NCBI RefSeq assembly: GCF_900090305.1
Contig: NZ_LT607751.1
Location: 992,001-1,056,000 of the forward strand
Direction: 5' to 3'
DNA length: 64,000 nucleotides
DNA from: Micromonospora siamensis
Lineage (GTDB): Bacteria > Actinomycetota > Actinomycetes > Mycobacteriales > Micromonosporaceae
The stretch's first letter is position 1; each line of letters begins with the position of its first letter. Under the pieces are notes generated by a model, which ran no database searches, was not told where the DNA came from, and worked only from the letters and a program-made list of their open reading frames with translations. Shown here piece by piece: positions 8,663 through 18,474 of this stretch. The translations under genes and the position numbers were made by a program.

Positions 8663-8836
8663 GCGCCTACAGACCTGAGAGCGTGGACGACTCACGGGAT
8701 CGGAACACGCCGCCGGGGCCGCCGAGCTGCGGGGCCGCCGAGCTGCGGGGCCGCGGGGCCGTCCAGTCCCGGGCTAAACACGCCGCAGGGCGGGGGCGGG
8801 TGTCTGAGTCGTCCGTGCTCTCAAGTCTGTAGGCGC
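8663..8836. repeat. 174-bp palindromic intergenic element with 32-bp inverted arms
   Basis: Bases 8663-8694 and 8805-8836 are inverted copies matching at 29 of 32 positions (arms begin GCGCCTACAGAC). The core between them holds two adjacent 16-bp direct repeats, GGGGCCGCCGAGCTGC at 8715-8730 and 8731-8746. It lies between the divergent HelD-like and ArsR-like genes. Short open frames on both strands are a by-product of the palindrome. No transposase or target duplication is visible. It could be a MITE-like or REP-like element. Confidence 0.75.
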
Positions 8837-8929
8837 CGACGCGGTACTTGCCCACCGCTGGCGAGATGCCTCCGGCCTCCCCTCACCGGGCGGGCGTTAC
8901 GTTTCCGCGCGGCGCGGGATCATGGGGGG

Positions 8930-9514
8930 ATGACGGAGGCGCGCCCCGAGCAGCGCCGGATGACGATCAGCGACCCGCAGGTGATGCGGGCGCTGGCCCA
9001 TCCGGCCCGGCTGTCGATCATGGAACATCTCAGCACGCTGGAGGGCGGCGCGACCGCCACCGAGTGCGCGGAACTCGTCGGCCTGTCACCGAGTGCGACC
9101 AGCTACCACCTCCGGGCGCTGGCCCGGTTCGGGCTGGTGGAGCAGGCGCCGAGCCGGGGGGACGCGCGGGAGCGGGTCTGGCGCACCGTCAGTCAGAGCT
9201 GGATGGTCGACGCCGGCCGCGATGCGGGCCCGGAGGCTCGGGCCGCGGAGGCGACCCTGGTGGAGGCGCACACCGCACGGGACGCGGAGCGGACCCGGGA
9301 CTGGTTGCGGCGCGCCGGTGACGAGCCACCCGAGTGGTACGCGGCGACTCTGTTCAACGACTCGCTGCTGCTCATGACGGCCGAGGAGTTGGCGGAGCTG
9401 AACGACAAGGTGATGGAGCTGCTCGCCCCGTACCGACAGCGGACCCGGCGGGCCGACCCGCCGGCTGGGGCCCGCACGGTGGCCGTGCAGTACAAGGTGG
9501 TGCCGCTGCCGTAG
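8930..9514 (+). CDS. ArsR-type winged-helix transcriptional regulator
   Basis: A 194-residue protein. The N-terminal winged helix (about residues 15-95) contains RALAHPARLSIMEHLS, TECAELVGLSPSATSYHLRALARFGLVEQ and a wing ending RVWR. The C-terminal half is helical and charged (RDAERTRDWLRRAG) and is probably for effector binding or dimerisation. Metal-binding cysteines of classical ArsR are not evident (only TECAEL). The MFS gene begins 44 bases downstream behind a perfect inverted repeat, so it most likely controls that exporter and perhaps itself. Its ATG has six Gs directly before it rather than a properly spaced Shine-Dalgarno. Confidence 0.82.
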   Translation: MTEARPEQRRMTISDPQVMRALAHPARLSIMEHLSTLEGGATATECAELVGLSPSATSYHLRALARFGLVEQAPSRGDARERVWRTVSQSWMVDAGRDAGPEARAAEATLVEAHTARDAERTRDWLRRAGDEPPEWYAATLFNDSLLLMTAEELAELNDKVMELLAPYRQRTRRADPPAGARTVAVQYKVVPLP

Positions 9515-9522
9515 CGCGGGTC

Positions 9523-9575
9523 TTGTGTCGATCAGTTGTGAAGGATTATTTTCGAAGTATGCCCTTCACAACTGA
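9523..9575 (+). promoter_or_regulatory. Candidate leaderless promoter with 13-bp operator palindrome
   Basis: TCAGTTGTGAAGG (9532-9544) is the exact reverse complement of CCTTCACAACTGA (9563-9575), and the ATG at 9559 lies inside the 18-base centre. A promoter-like TTGTGT (9523-9528), 18-base spacer and TATTTT (9547-9552) would start RNA at about the ATG itself. The palindrome could be the binding site of the adjacent ArsR-like regulator, or an RNA hairpin over the start codon. Confidence 0.55.
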
Positions 9576-10830
9576 CGCTTCGCGTTGGTCCGACGTCTGG
9601 ATCGCCGCCACCGCCCGCGGCACCACCATCTGCGGGGAGTTCCTCGCCGCCACCGCCCTCGCGCTCGCCCTCCAGGGCGCCGGCGCCGGTGGTCTCGCCG
9701 TCTCCGGCCTGCTGCTGGCCGCCACCCTCCCGCTGGTGCTGCTCGCCCCGCTGACCGGGCGACTCGTCGACCGGTACGACAGCCGCACCCTGCTGGCAAC
9801 CGTGGGCGCCGTTCAGTCCGGGATCTGCCTGCTGCTGGCGTACGCCGAACACCCGGCCCTCGTCGTGGCGCTGGTCGCGCTGCTGGCCTGCGGCCTCGCG
9901 GTGACCCAGCCCTGTCTGGCGGCGCTGCTGCCGGCCATGGTGCGACGGGACGACCTGCCCCGGGCCAGCGCGATCCACCAGACCGCCGTCTCGGTCGGCG
10001 CGCTCGGCGGCCCGGTGCTCGCCGGGCTCCTGGTCGGCCAGTTCGGCACCCGGGTGCCGTTGCTGCTGGACGCGGCGAGCTACCTCGCGCTGGTCGCCGC
10101 CGGCCTGCTGCTGCGCACCCGCCGGGGCGGTCGGCGGACTGTCACCGCCGTCGCCACGGCCGAGGCCTCGGCACCGGTGTGGCGACTGCGCCGGGACCCG
10201 TTGATGCTGGCGATGGTGGTGACCACCGCGACGGTGATCACCGCGATCGGCGGTATCAACGTGATCGAGGTCTTCTTCATCCGGGAGACCCTGGACTCGT
10301 CGGCCACGATGTACGGCCTGGTCGGCGCGGCCTGGATGGCGGGCATGCTGCCCGGAGGCTGGCTGGCCGCCCGGTTGGCCGGCCGACTCACCGACGACGG
10401 CGCCCTGGTCCGCGGTGTGCTCGGCACGCTGGGCGGATGCGCCCTGATGGTGGTGCTCGCCGCGTTCGTGCCGGCGGCCGGTCTGCTGATCCCGCTCTGG
10501 CTGGTCGGCGGGGTGGCCAACGGCGGTGACAACGTCTTCGCCAACGTGCTCACCGCCCGGCGGGTGCCGGAGGCGGCGCGCGGCCGGGCGTACGCGGTCA
10601 ACGGCGCGGCCGTGCAGGGCGGCTCGATGGCCGGCTACCTGATCGGCGGTGTGCTGCTGACCGTGCTGCCGACCCGGCCGGTGATCGCCGGCCTCGGTGT
10701 GGCCGGTCTGCTGGTGGTGGCCGCGTTCGTGCCGGTGGTCGCCCGGGCGGCCCGGCGGGCCGGGCCCGACGTGACGACGCACGTCGACCGGTCGGGTGCG
10801 GAGTTGGCCACTCCCGGGGCCGCCCGGTGA
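9559..10830 (+). CDS. MFS transporter, EmrB/NarK-like drug exporter type
   Basis: A 423-residue membrane protein with about 12 spans. The loop motif LTGRLVDRYDSR between spans 2 and 3 is the classic MFS motif A, and a second half begins near RRDPLMLAMVVTT. Probably a proton-driven exporter; substrate unknown. The start at 9559 (MPFTTDASRW) is taken because promoter and palindrome signals centre on it; the longer open frame upstream overlaps the regulator gene in another frame. The gene follows the ArsR-like regulator, a common regulator/efflux pairing. Confidence 0.83.
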   Translation: MPFTTDASRWSDVWIAATARGTTICGEFLAATALALALQGAGAGGLAVSGLLLAATLPLVLLAPLTGRLVDRYDSRTLLATVGAVQSGICLLLAYAEHPALVVALVALLACGLAVTQPCLAALLPAMVRRDDLPRASAIHQTAVSVGALGGPVLAGLLVGQFGTRVPLLLDAASYLALVAAGLLLRTRRGGRRTVTAVATAEASAPVWRLRRDPLMLAMVVTTATVITAIGGINVIEVFFIRETLDSSATMYGLVGAAWMAGMLPGGWLAARLAGRLTDDGALVRGVLGTLGGCALMVVLAAFVPAAGLLIPLWLVGGVANGGDNVFANVLTARRVPEAARGRAYAVNGAAVQGGSMAGYLIGGVLLTVLPTRPVIAGLGVAGLLVVAAFVPVVARAARRAGPDVTTHVDRSGAELATPGAAR

Positions 10831-11715
<885 letters not shown>

Positions 11716-11738
11716 CCGGCCCGGCGGAGGCCGGCCGA

Positions 11739-12701
11739 TCAGACCGTCGGGCGGAGCAGCGCCTTCGTGATCTTCTGGCAGTTCTGCATGCCGTACTCGA
11801 AGCCCAGGTTGATCGGGTAGCGGACCATCACGCCCATCGTCCAGGTGTCACCGATCGCCAGGCAGTTGATGTGGTCCTCCTGCTCGCGCTGCCGGTCGAT
11901 CCACCCGTTCTTGATGGCGATCTTCTTCTGCTCGGCGGCCGGGAACGCCTTGCGGATGCCGAAGTCGCCCGGGGCGCGCACCAGCCGCATCTCGTTCAGC
12001 AGCCACTTCGTCCACTTCGGGCCGGCCGCCCGACCGTCCTTGATGCACAGCCCCATCCGGGCGGTGTCCCGCGGCGAGAGGTTCGTCCGGCTCCAGCCAC
12101 CGTCGGCGGCCGGCTTGCTGTCGGTCAGGTCGCAGGTGGCGATCAGCCGCTTGATCGACGGCGACCGGCCGACCAGGTTGTAGAACTGCTCGGCCCGGGT
12201 GTTGTCACTGTCCCGGATGATCTTCGTGGCGTCGGCCAGCCGGGCGTCACTCGGCGTGTCGCCCGCCTCCGCGGTGCGCCGCAGGTAGTCGGCGACGATC
12301 CACGCCTTGATCATCGAGGCGGTGGTGCTGGTCTGCGCCTGGTTCGCCGAGCCGATGAACTTTCCGGTCCGGGTGTCCAGCACGCTCCACGAGTACCAGC
12401 CCTTGATGCCGAGGCTGGTCAGCGAGCGGGCCTGGAACGGCAGCGGCTCCAGCGACGGGGTCGGCGAGGGCGTGGGGGACGGGCGGGCGGACGGGCGCTT
12501 GCTGCGGTCGGGCGGCGCGCCGCCGGCCCGACCGTTCGTCGGCGAGGCGCCGGTCCAGCCCGGGGCGGCGGCGGCCAGCGGCGAGCCGGGGACGAATCGC
12601 AGGGAGACCAGCACCAGCCCGACCAGGGTGACCGCGATCGCCCCGAAGAGCAGCGGCGAGGTGCGGCCGCGCCGCCGGGGCGCGCGTCGGTTGCCCGCCA
12701 T
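11739..12701 (-). CDS. Secreted or membrane-anchored beta-lactamase-fold serine protein (second of pair)
   Basis: A 320-residue protein: Arg-rich N-terminus, one membrane span (SPLLFGAIAVTLVGLVLVSLRF), a Pro/Ser/Thr linker (PSPTPSPTPSLEPLP) and a class A beta-lactamase/transpeptidase-like domain. Active-site motifs are visible: SMIK (SxxK), SDN in IRDSDNTRAEQ and KNGW in place of KTG. Such proteins act on the outer surface in cell-wall metabolism or as beta-lactam-binding proteins; hydrolysis of beta-lactams is not assured with the KNG variant. The ATG at 12701 shares one base with the stop of the paralogue upstream (TGATG), so the two are co-translated. Confidence 0.8.
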   Translation of the reverse strand: MAGNRRAPRRRGRTSPLLFGAIAVTLVGLVLVSLRFVPGSPLAAAAPGWTGASPTNGRAGGAPPDRSKRPSARPSPTPSPTPSLEPLPFQARSLTSLGIKGWYSWSVLDTRTGKFIGSANQAQTSTTASMIKAWIVADYLRRTAEAGDTPSDARLADATKIIRDSDNTRAEQFYNLVGRSPSIKRLIATCDLTDSKPAADGGWSRTNLSPRDTARMGLCIKDGRAAGPKWTKWLLNEMRLVRAPGDFGIRKAFPAAEQKKIAIKNGWIDRQREQEDHINCLAIGDTWTMGVMVRYPINLGFEYGMQNCQKITKALLRPTV

Positions 12702-13654
12702 CAGAGCTGCCCGGCCGGCTGCTGCGGCGCCTTCGAGGCGGTGCCCGGCTGCTGCGGGGTCACCAGTTGGGCGGCCACGCTTGCGCAGACCTTCGCGCCG
12801 TAGGTCAGACCGTTCTCGGTCGGGTACCGCATCATCACTGCGAGGCTCCACTTGTCGGTCACGGCGAGGCAGTTCACGTGCCAGTTGCCGTCGTACTGCA
12901 ACGGGGTCCAACCGTTCTTGATGCTGACCCGGGTCTGATCGGTGATCGACGAGGGTAGCCCGTCGATGATGCCCCATCGACCGCCGCCGGAGCGCTTCTG
13001 CTGCTCGTCGACCGTCCCACGGACCTTCGACATCTCGTCGAGCACCAGGCCGGTCCACTTCGGCCCGGCGGCCGTGCCGTCGGCGACGCAGTCACCGAGA
13101 CGAACGGCGTCCCGAGGGGACATCTGGGTGAAACTCCACCAACCGAGGTATCCGGGCACGGTGCCCGGGTGGGTGTCGGTCAGCCCGCACATCGCGATCA
13201 TCCGGTCGATGCCGGCCGAGCCACCGGCGGCCTTGTAGAGCGCGTTGGCCGCGTCGTCGTTGCTGTCCCGGATGGCGGTGACCACGTTCTGCCGCATGTC
13301 GGCCGGTGGCTCCTGGTCGCCGAGTTGCCGGAGGTAGTCCGAGACGATCCAGACCTTGATCATCGACTCGGTCGAACTGGTCGACGTGAGGTTCGGGGCA
13401 CCGGAGATCTTCCCGGTCGTCCGGTCCAGCAGCGCCCAGGAGAAGAACTCCCCGTCGACGTTCACCGACACCGGGCGGTCGGCCAGGGTGGCCGGGCCGG
13501 TGACCGTGCTCTCCGGCACGACCACGCGCTCCGCGGCGCCGTTGCCGGCGACGAGATCGTCGCCGACCAGTCGCGCGTACGCGGTGGGTGCCAGGGCCAC
13601 GCCGCCGAGCAGCAGCACGACGGCGGCGAGCACCAGGGCCATGCGGGGACGCAT
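12701..13654 (-). CDS. Secreted beta-lactamase-fold serine protein (first of pair)
   Basis: A 317-residue paralogue of the next gene. Signal peptide or anchor MALVLAAVVLLLGGVALAPTAYA follows MRPR. The domain has SMIK, then SND in IRDSNDDAANAL where the partner has SDN, and KNGW in place of KTG. The serine nucleophile and lysine are kept, so an acyl-enzyme step is possible, but the altered second and third motifs argue against ordinary beta-lactamase activity. Start 13654 is the first ATG with GGAG upstream; upstream open frame to 13903 lacks protein character. It leads an operon with its paralogue. Confidence 0.78.
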   Translation of the reverse strand: MRPRMALVLAAVVLLLGGVALAPTAYARLVGDDLVAGNGAAERVVVPESTVTGPATLADRPVSVNVDGEFFSWALLDRTTGKISGAPNLTSTSSTESMIKVWIVSDYLRQLGDQEPPADMRQNVVTAIRDSNDDAANALYKAAGGSAGIDRMIAMCGLTDTHPGTVPGYLGWWSFTQMSPRDAVRLGDCVADGTAAGPKWTGLVLDEMSKVRGTVDEQQKRSGGGRWGIIDGLPSSITDQTRVSIKNGWTPLQYDGNWHVNCLAVTDKWSLAVMMRYPTENGLTYGAKVCASVAAQLVTPQQPGTASKAPQQPAGQL

Positions 13655-14007
13655 GAGTGGAGGACTCCAGATGTGGGGGCCGGGGGGCCGGCGATTGGGT
13701 CCGGATCGGCTGTTCTCCCAGGCCGGGGGAGTGGCCTGTGTCGTGTCGGCGACCGTCGGCGGCACGACCGTTCTGCGCCGAAAGTCTACGTCCGCAGGGG
13801 CGACACGCCAGACTCCGACGCCCGGTCCGGCGGGTCGATGGGCCGCTATGCCGCACTTGGGAGGATTCACCTTTACAAAGTGAGCGATGTCATAGCCGGC
13901 CACGTGGCCCGGCTCACCGGTGACGCTGTGTTGGCGCAGCGTTCCGGACGCCGGAATCCTGTTACACGCCTCTGGTGTACGGATCGGTGAGCTGTAACAC
14001 TGGCTGC
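13655..14007. other. Divergent intergenic region between beta-lactamase-like genes and paaA
   Basis: About 350 bases without a credible gene. Before the minus-strand gene is the 12-bp palindrome TGGAGGACTCCA, which contains its GGAG. Near paaA, TGTTACA (13960-13966) and TGTAACA (13993-13999) form an inverted pair 26 bases apart, a possible operator for a TetR-type phenylacetate repressor (inference). No clear Shine-Dalgarno precedes paaA, and AACACT lies six bases before its ATG, so a leaderless start is possible. Confidence 0.4.
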
Positions 14008-15074
<1,067 letters not shown>

Positions 15075-15078
<4 letters not shown>

Positions 15079-15371
15079 GCGAACGCACCGAGCAGCACAC
15101 CCCGCTCTGGGAGGTCTTCGTGCGAGCCCGGCGCGGGCTGTCGCACACCCACGTCGGCAGCCTGCACGCCCCCGACGCCGAGCTGGCCCTGCGCAACGCC
15201 CGGGACGTCTACACCCGGCGGCAGGAGGGCGTCTCGATCTGGGTCGTCCCGGCCGCGGCGATCACCGCGTCCAGCCCGGACGAGAAGGACGCCTTCTTCG
15301 ACCCCGCGGCCGACAAGGTCTACCGCCACCCGACGTTCTACGAGGTCCCGGAAGGGGCGGGCCACCTGTGA
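15075..15371 (+). CDS. paaB: Phenylacetyl-CoA epoxidase subunit PaaB
   Basis: A 98-residue protein with the family pattern [30 protein letters not shown] and [19 protein letters not shown]. PaaB links the two catalytic/structural heterodimers of the epoxidase complex. The ATG overlaps the paaA stop and its own stop overlaps the paaC GTG, so all three should be made in fixed ratio. Confidence 0.93.
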
Positions 15372-16096
15372 GCGCGGACCTTTTCGAGTACGTCCTCCGG
15401 CTCGGCGACGACGCGCTGATCGCGGCACAGCGGCTCGGCGAGTGGACCTCCCGCGCGCCGGAGATGGAGGAGGACATCGCGCTGGCCAACATCGCCCTCG
15501 ACCAGCTCGGCGCCGCCCGCCTGCTGCTGACGTACGCGGGTGAGCTGGAGGGCGCCGGCCGGGACGAGGACGCCCTGGCCTACCTGCGCGGCGACCGGGA
15601 GTTCCGCAACTGTCTCCTGGTGGAGCTCCCCAACGGCGACTTCGCGGTCACCATGGCGAAGCTGTTCTTCCTGGCCGCGTACCAGCTGCCGCTCTACGAC
15701 GCGCTGGCCGGATGCGGCGACGAGCGGCTGGCGGCGATCGGCGCCAAGGCCCGCAAGGAGTCGGCGTACCACCTCGACCACTCGTCGCTGTGGGTGCGGC
15801 GGCTCGGCGACGGCACCGAGGAGTCACACCGGCGGATGCAGGCGGCGGTCGACCAGCTGTGGCCGTACACCCATGAGCTGTTCGCGGCGGACCCGGCGGC
15901 GCCGGTCGACCCGGCCACCCTGCGGGCCGGCTTCGAGGCGACCGTCGAGCCGATGCTGACCGAGGCGACCCTGACCCGGCCGGGTGACGGCTGGGCGCCG
16001 GGCGGTGGCCGCGAGGGCGTGCACACCGAGCACCTGTCGTTCCTGCTGGCCGAGATGCAGGTGCTGCACCGCGCCCACCCGGGGGCGAAGTGGTGA
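15368..16096 (+). CDS. paaC: Phenylacetyl-CoA epoxidase subunit PaaC
   Basis: A 242-residue ferritin-like protein related to PaaA but structural rather than catalytic. Recognisable parts are LRLGDDALIAAQRLGEW, EDIALANIALDQLGAARLLL, and ARKESAYHLDH. It forms a dimer with PaaA. The GTG at 15368 overlaps the paaB stop (GTGA); the longer frame reading through paaA/paaB is not real. Confidence 0.92.
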   Translation: MSADLFEYVLRLGDDALIAAQRLGEWTSRAPEMEEDIALANIALDQLGAARLLLTYAGELEGAGRDEDALAYLRGDREFRNCLLVELPNGDFAVTMAKLFFLAAYQLPLYDALAGCGDERLAAIGAKARKESAYHLDHSSLWVRRLGDGTEESHRRMQAAVDQLWPYTHELFAADPAAPVDPATLRAGFEATVEPMLTEATLTRPGDGWAPGGGREGVHTEHLSFLLAEMQVLHRAHPGAKW

Positions 16097-16566
16097 ATCC
16101 ACGGGAGGCCGCGGCGGCGGTGGTGGACCCGGAGATCCGGGTGATCACGATCGACGAGCTGGGCATCCTGCGGTCGGTGGAGACCGAGCCGGCCACCGGC
16201 CGGGTCGTCGTCACCATCACCCCCACCTACACCGGCTGCCCGGCGATGGACGTGATCCGCGCGGACATCCGCCGGGCACTGGCCGCCGCCGGCCATCCCG
16301 AGGCGGAGGTCCGCACGGTCTACAGCCCGGCCTGGAGCACCGACTGGATCTCCGACTCCGGCCGGGCCAAGCTCGCCGCGGCCGGCATCGCCCCGCCCGC
16401 CCCGGTGGCTCGTGGGAACGTGGTGCCGCTGACCCTCGCCGTACGCTGCCCGCGCTGCGGCTCACCCGAGACCGAGCAGGTCAGCCGCTTCGGCTCGACC
16501 GCCTGCAAGGCGCTCTGGCGCTGCCGTTCCTGCTCCGAACCCTTCGACCATGTGAAGGCGCTGTGA
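16093..16566 (+). CDS. paaD: Phenylacetate pathway MIP18-family protein PaaD
   Basis: About 157 residues. The N-terminal DUF59/MIP18 domain (DPEIRVITIDELGILRSV, TPTYTGCPAMDVI) is followed by a zinc-ribbon-like C-terminus with CPRCGS and CRSC. PaaD is thought to insert or maintain iron-sulfur centres for the epoxidase. Two adjacent GTG codons (16090, 16093) could start it; 16093 gives the four-base GTGA overlap used by its neighbours. Confidence 0.9.
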   Translation: MNPREAAAAVVDPEIRVITIDELGILRSVETEPATGRVVVTITPTYTGCPAMDVIRADIRRALAAAGHPEAEVRTVYSPAWSTDWISDSGRAKLAAAGIAPPAPVARGNVVPLTLAVRCPRCGSPETEQVSRFGSTACKALWRCRSCSEPFDHVKAL

Positions 16567-17681
16567 CTGTCACCATCACCCGCCCGGTCCGTCGCCGGCC
16601 GGCCTTCCACCCGTTGAGCGTGGCGGCCGTCGACCGGCTCACCGACGACGCCGTCGCCATCACCTTCGCCGTACCGCCGGAGCTGCGGGAGACCTTCGCG
16701 TTCTCCGCCGGCCAGCACCTGACCGTGCGGCTGCCCGGCGAGGCCGCCGCCGACGGCGGGGACGTGCGGCGGTCGTACTCGATCTGCTCCACCCCCGACG
16801 AGCTGGCCCGGCACGGCCGGCTGCGGATCGGGGTGCGGGAGATCCCCGGCGGCGCCTTCTCCGGGTACGCCTGCGGCGCGCTGCGGCACGGCGACACCGT
16901 GGAGGTGCTGCCGCCGCTGGGGCACTTCACCACGGCCTTCGCGCCGGACCGGGTCCGGCACTACGGCGCGGTGGTCGCCGGCTCCGGCATCACCCCGGTG
17001 CTGTCGCTGGTCGCGACCGCCCTGGCCGTCGAGCCGGCCAGCACCTTCACCCTGGTGTACGGCAACCGCACGGCGAACACGGTGATGTTCGCGGAGGAGC
17101 TGGCCGACCTCAAGGACCGCTATCCGACCCGGCTGCACCTGGTGCACGTGCTCAGCCGCGAGCAGGGCGAGTCGCCGCTGCTCTCCGGACGGATCGACGC
17201 CGACCGGCTGACCCGGCTGCTGGAGACCGTCGTCCCCGGCGACACCGTGCAGGAGTGGTTCCTCTGCGGCCCGTACACGATGGTGGTGGACGCCCGGGCG
17301 CTGCTGACCGGCCGGGGGTTGCCGGAGTCGGCGGTGCACACCGAGCTGTTCCACGTCGACGCGCCGCCGGAGCCGGTCCGCCGCCCGTCCGACGAGCCCG
17401 GCGCCGGTGCCGAGGTGACGATCGTGCTGGACGGTCGCTCGTCGAGCTTCACCATGGGCCGCGACGAGCGGGTGCTGGACGCCGCCCTGAAGGTCCGCGG
17501 CGAGCTGCCGTACGCCTGCAAGGGCGGGGTCTGCTCGACCTGCAAGGCGAAGGTCGTCGACGGCGCGGTCTCGATGGCCCGCAACTACGCCCTGGAACCG
17601 GACGAGGTGGCCGCCGGCTACGTGCTGACCTGCCAGTCCAGCCCGACCACCGACAAGCTGACGGTCGACTACGACGCGTGA
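16563..17681 (+). CDS. paaE: Phenylacetyl-CoA epoxidase reductase PaaE
   Basis: A 372-residue electron-transfer subunit: FAD-binding barrel (RRSYSICSTP), NAD(P)-binding domain (VVAGSGITPVLS, FLCGPYTMV) and a C-terminal plant-type 2Fe-2S ferredoxin domain with C-x4-C-x2-C (CKGGVCSTC) and a later C in YVLTCQS. It feeds NADPH electrons to the PaaA di-iron site. The GTG overlaps the paaD stop. The paa genes for CoA ligation and later beta-oxidation-like steps are absent from this window. Confidence 0.92.
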   Translation: MTVTITRPVRRRPAFHPLSVAAVDRLTDDAVAITFAVPPELRETFAFSAGQHLTVRLPGEAAADGGDVRRSYSICSTPDELARHGRLRIGVREIPGGAFSGYACGALRHGDTVEVLPPLGHFTTAFAPDRVRHYGAVVAGSGITPVLSLVATALAVEPASTFTLVYGNRTANTVMFAEELADLKDRYPTRLHLVHVLSREQGESPLLSGRIDADRLTRLLETVVPGDTVQEWFLCGPYTMVVDARALLTGRGLPESAVHTELFHVDAPPEPVRRPSDEPGAGAEVTIVLDGRSSSFTMGRDERVLDAALKVRGELPYACKGGVCSTCKAKVVDGAVSMARNYALEPDEVAAGYVLTCQSSPTTDKLTVDYDA

Positions 17682-17706
17682 CATGTAGAACGTTCCGTTC
17701 TACGCT
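17678..17706 (+). promoter_or_regulatory. Toxin-antitoxin promoter with built-in operator palindrome
   Basis: GTGACA (17678-17683), a 17-base spacer and TACGCT (17701-17706) form a good sigma-70-type promoter whose start site falls at the antitoxin ATG (17713), giving a leaderless mRNA. The spacer carries the perfect palindrome GTAGAACG-TTC-CGTTCTAC (17685-17703), a typical autoregulatory site for Phd/VapB antitoxins. The paaE stop codon lies inside the -35 box. Confidence 0.65.
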
Positions 17707-17712
17707 TTGGTG

Positions 17713-17991
17713 ATGGAGCAGATCGCCGTCCGCGAGTTGAACCAGCACACGAGCCGGGTGCTGGCCCGGGTGCGCGCCGGTGAGACGGTCGAGGTGACGG
17801 ACCGCGGCGAGCCGATCGCCCGACTGGTTCCGGTCCTGGCTGCCGACGCGCTCCTCGGCCGCCTGGTCGCGGAGGGACGAGCCACCGCGCCCACCTCGGT
17901 CGGGCCGGTGCCGATGCCGCCGGTCCTCGGCGACCGTTCGGTGGACGTCGCGGCCGTCCTCGCCGAGTCGCGGGACGAGGAACGCTGGTGA
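17713..17991 (+). CDS. Type II antitoxin, Phd/YefM family
   Basis: A 92-residue protein. The N-terminal DNA-binding fold reads MEQIAVRELNQHTSRVLARV then GETVEVTDRGEPIARLVP, characteristic of Phd/YefM antitoxins; the flexible C-terminus would wrap the toxin. ATG 17713 is preferred to a TTG two codons earlier because it sits seven bases after the -10 box. Its stop overlaps the toxin GTG by four bases. It probably neutralises the toxin and represses its own promoter through the palindrome upstream. Confidence 0.85.
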   Translation: MEQIAVRELNQHTSRVLARVRAGETVEVTDRGEPIARLVPVLAADALLGRLVAEGRATAPTSVGPVPMPPVLGDRSVDVAAVLAESRDEERW

Positions 17992-18398
17992 TCTATCTCG
18001 ACTCGGCGGCGGTCATCAAGATGCTCCGCCGCGAGGAGGAGACGCCGGATCTGGTCGACTGGCTCAACGCGCGGGCCGGAACGGCACTCGTCTCGTCGGC
18101 CCTGGTGGAGGTGGAGGTGCCCCGGGCACTTCGCCGCGCCGCGCCGCAGGCTCTGGTCGGCGTGCCGTCCGTGCTGGGACGGCTCTACCGGGTGGAGATC
18201 GACGCGACCGTGCGCGCGGCCGCCGGCGCGTACGCCGAACCGATGTTGCGCAGTCTCGACGCCATCCACCTCGCGACGGCGGAGATCCTGGCCGGGCAGG
18301 CCGGCGCCGACTTCGTCGCCTTCGTCACCTACGACCGCCGGCTGCTGGACGCGGCCAAGTCGGTCGGCCTGCCGGTGGCCTGCCCCGGCATGGTCTGA
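17988..18398 (+). CDS. vapC: PIN-domain toxin, VapC-like ribonuclease
   Basis: A 136-residue PIN-domain protein with the expected acidic residues: D5 in MIYLDSAAVIK, E41 in SSALVEVEV, D91 in RSLDAIHLATA and D116 in VTYDRRLLDAA. VapC toxins cut specific tRNAs or rRNA when freed from the antitoxin. The GTG start overlaps the antitoxin stop. The pair sits between the paa and mqnC genes and is probably a mobile module without visible mobility genes. Confidence 0.87.
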   Translation: MIYLDSAAVIKMLRREEETPDLVDWLNARAGTALVSSALVEVEVPRALRRAAPQALVGVPSVLGRLYRVEIDATVRAAAGAYAEPMLRSLDAIHLATAEILAGQAGADFVAFVTYDRRLLDAAKSVGLPVACPGMV

Positions 18399-18474
18399 GT
18401 CCGGGGATGGGGCCTCAGTCACCGGAGGCGGAGCGGCGTGCCGGCCCCGATGCGGGCGACGTAGGCTCGGGGGC

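Noticed and set aside
8164..8832. Open frame crossing from the HelD-like gene into the palindrome
   Set aside because: It is antisense to a conserved ATPase and shows no domain.
8663..8855. Small protein genes on both strands of the palindrome
   Set aside because: The similar peptides (SAYRPES and GAYRLES) result from the inverted repeat; no ribosome site or family is seen.
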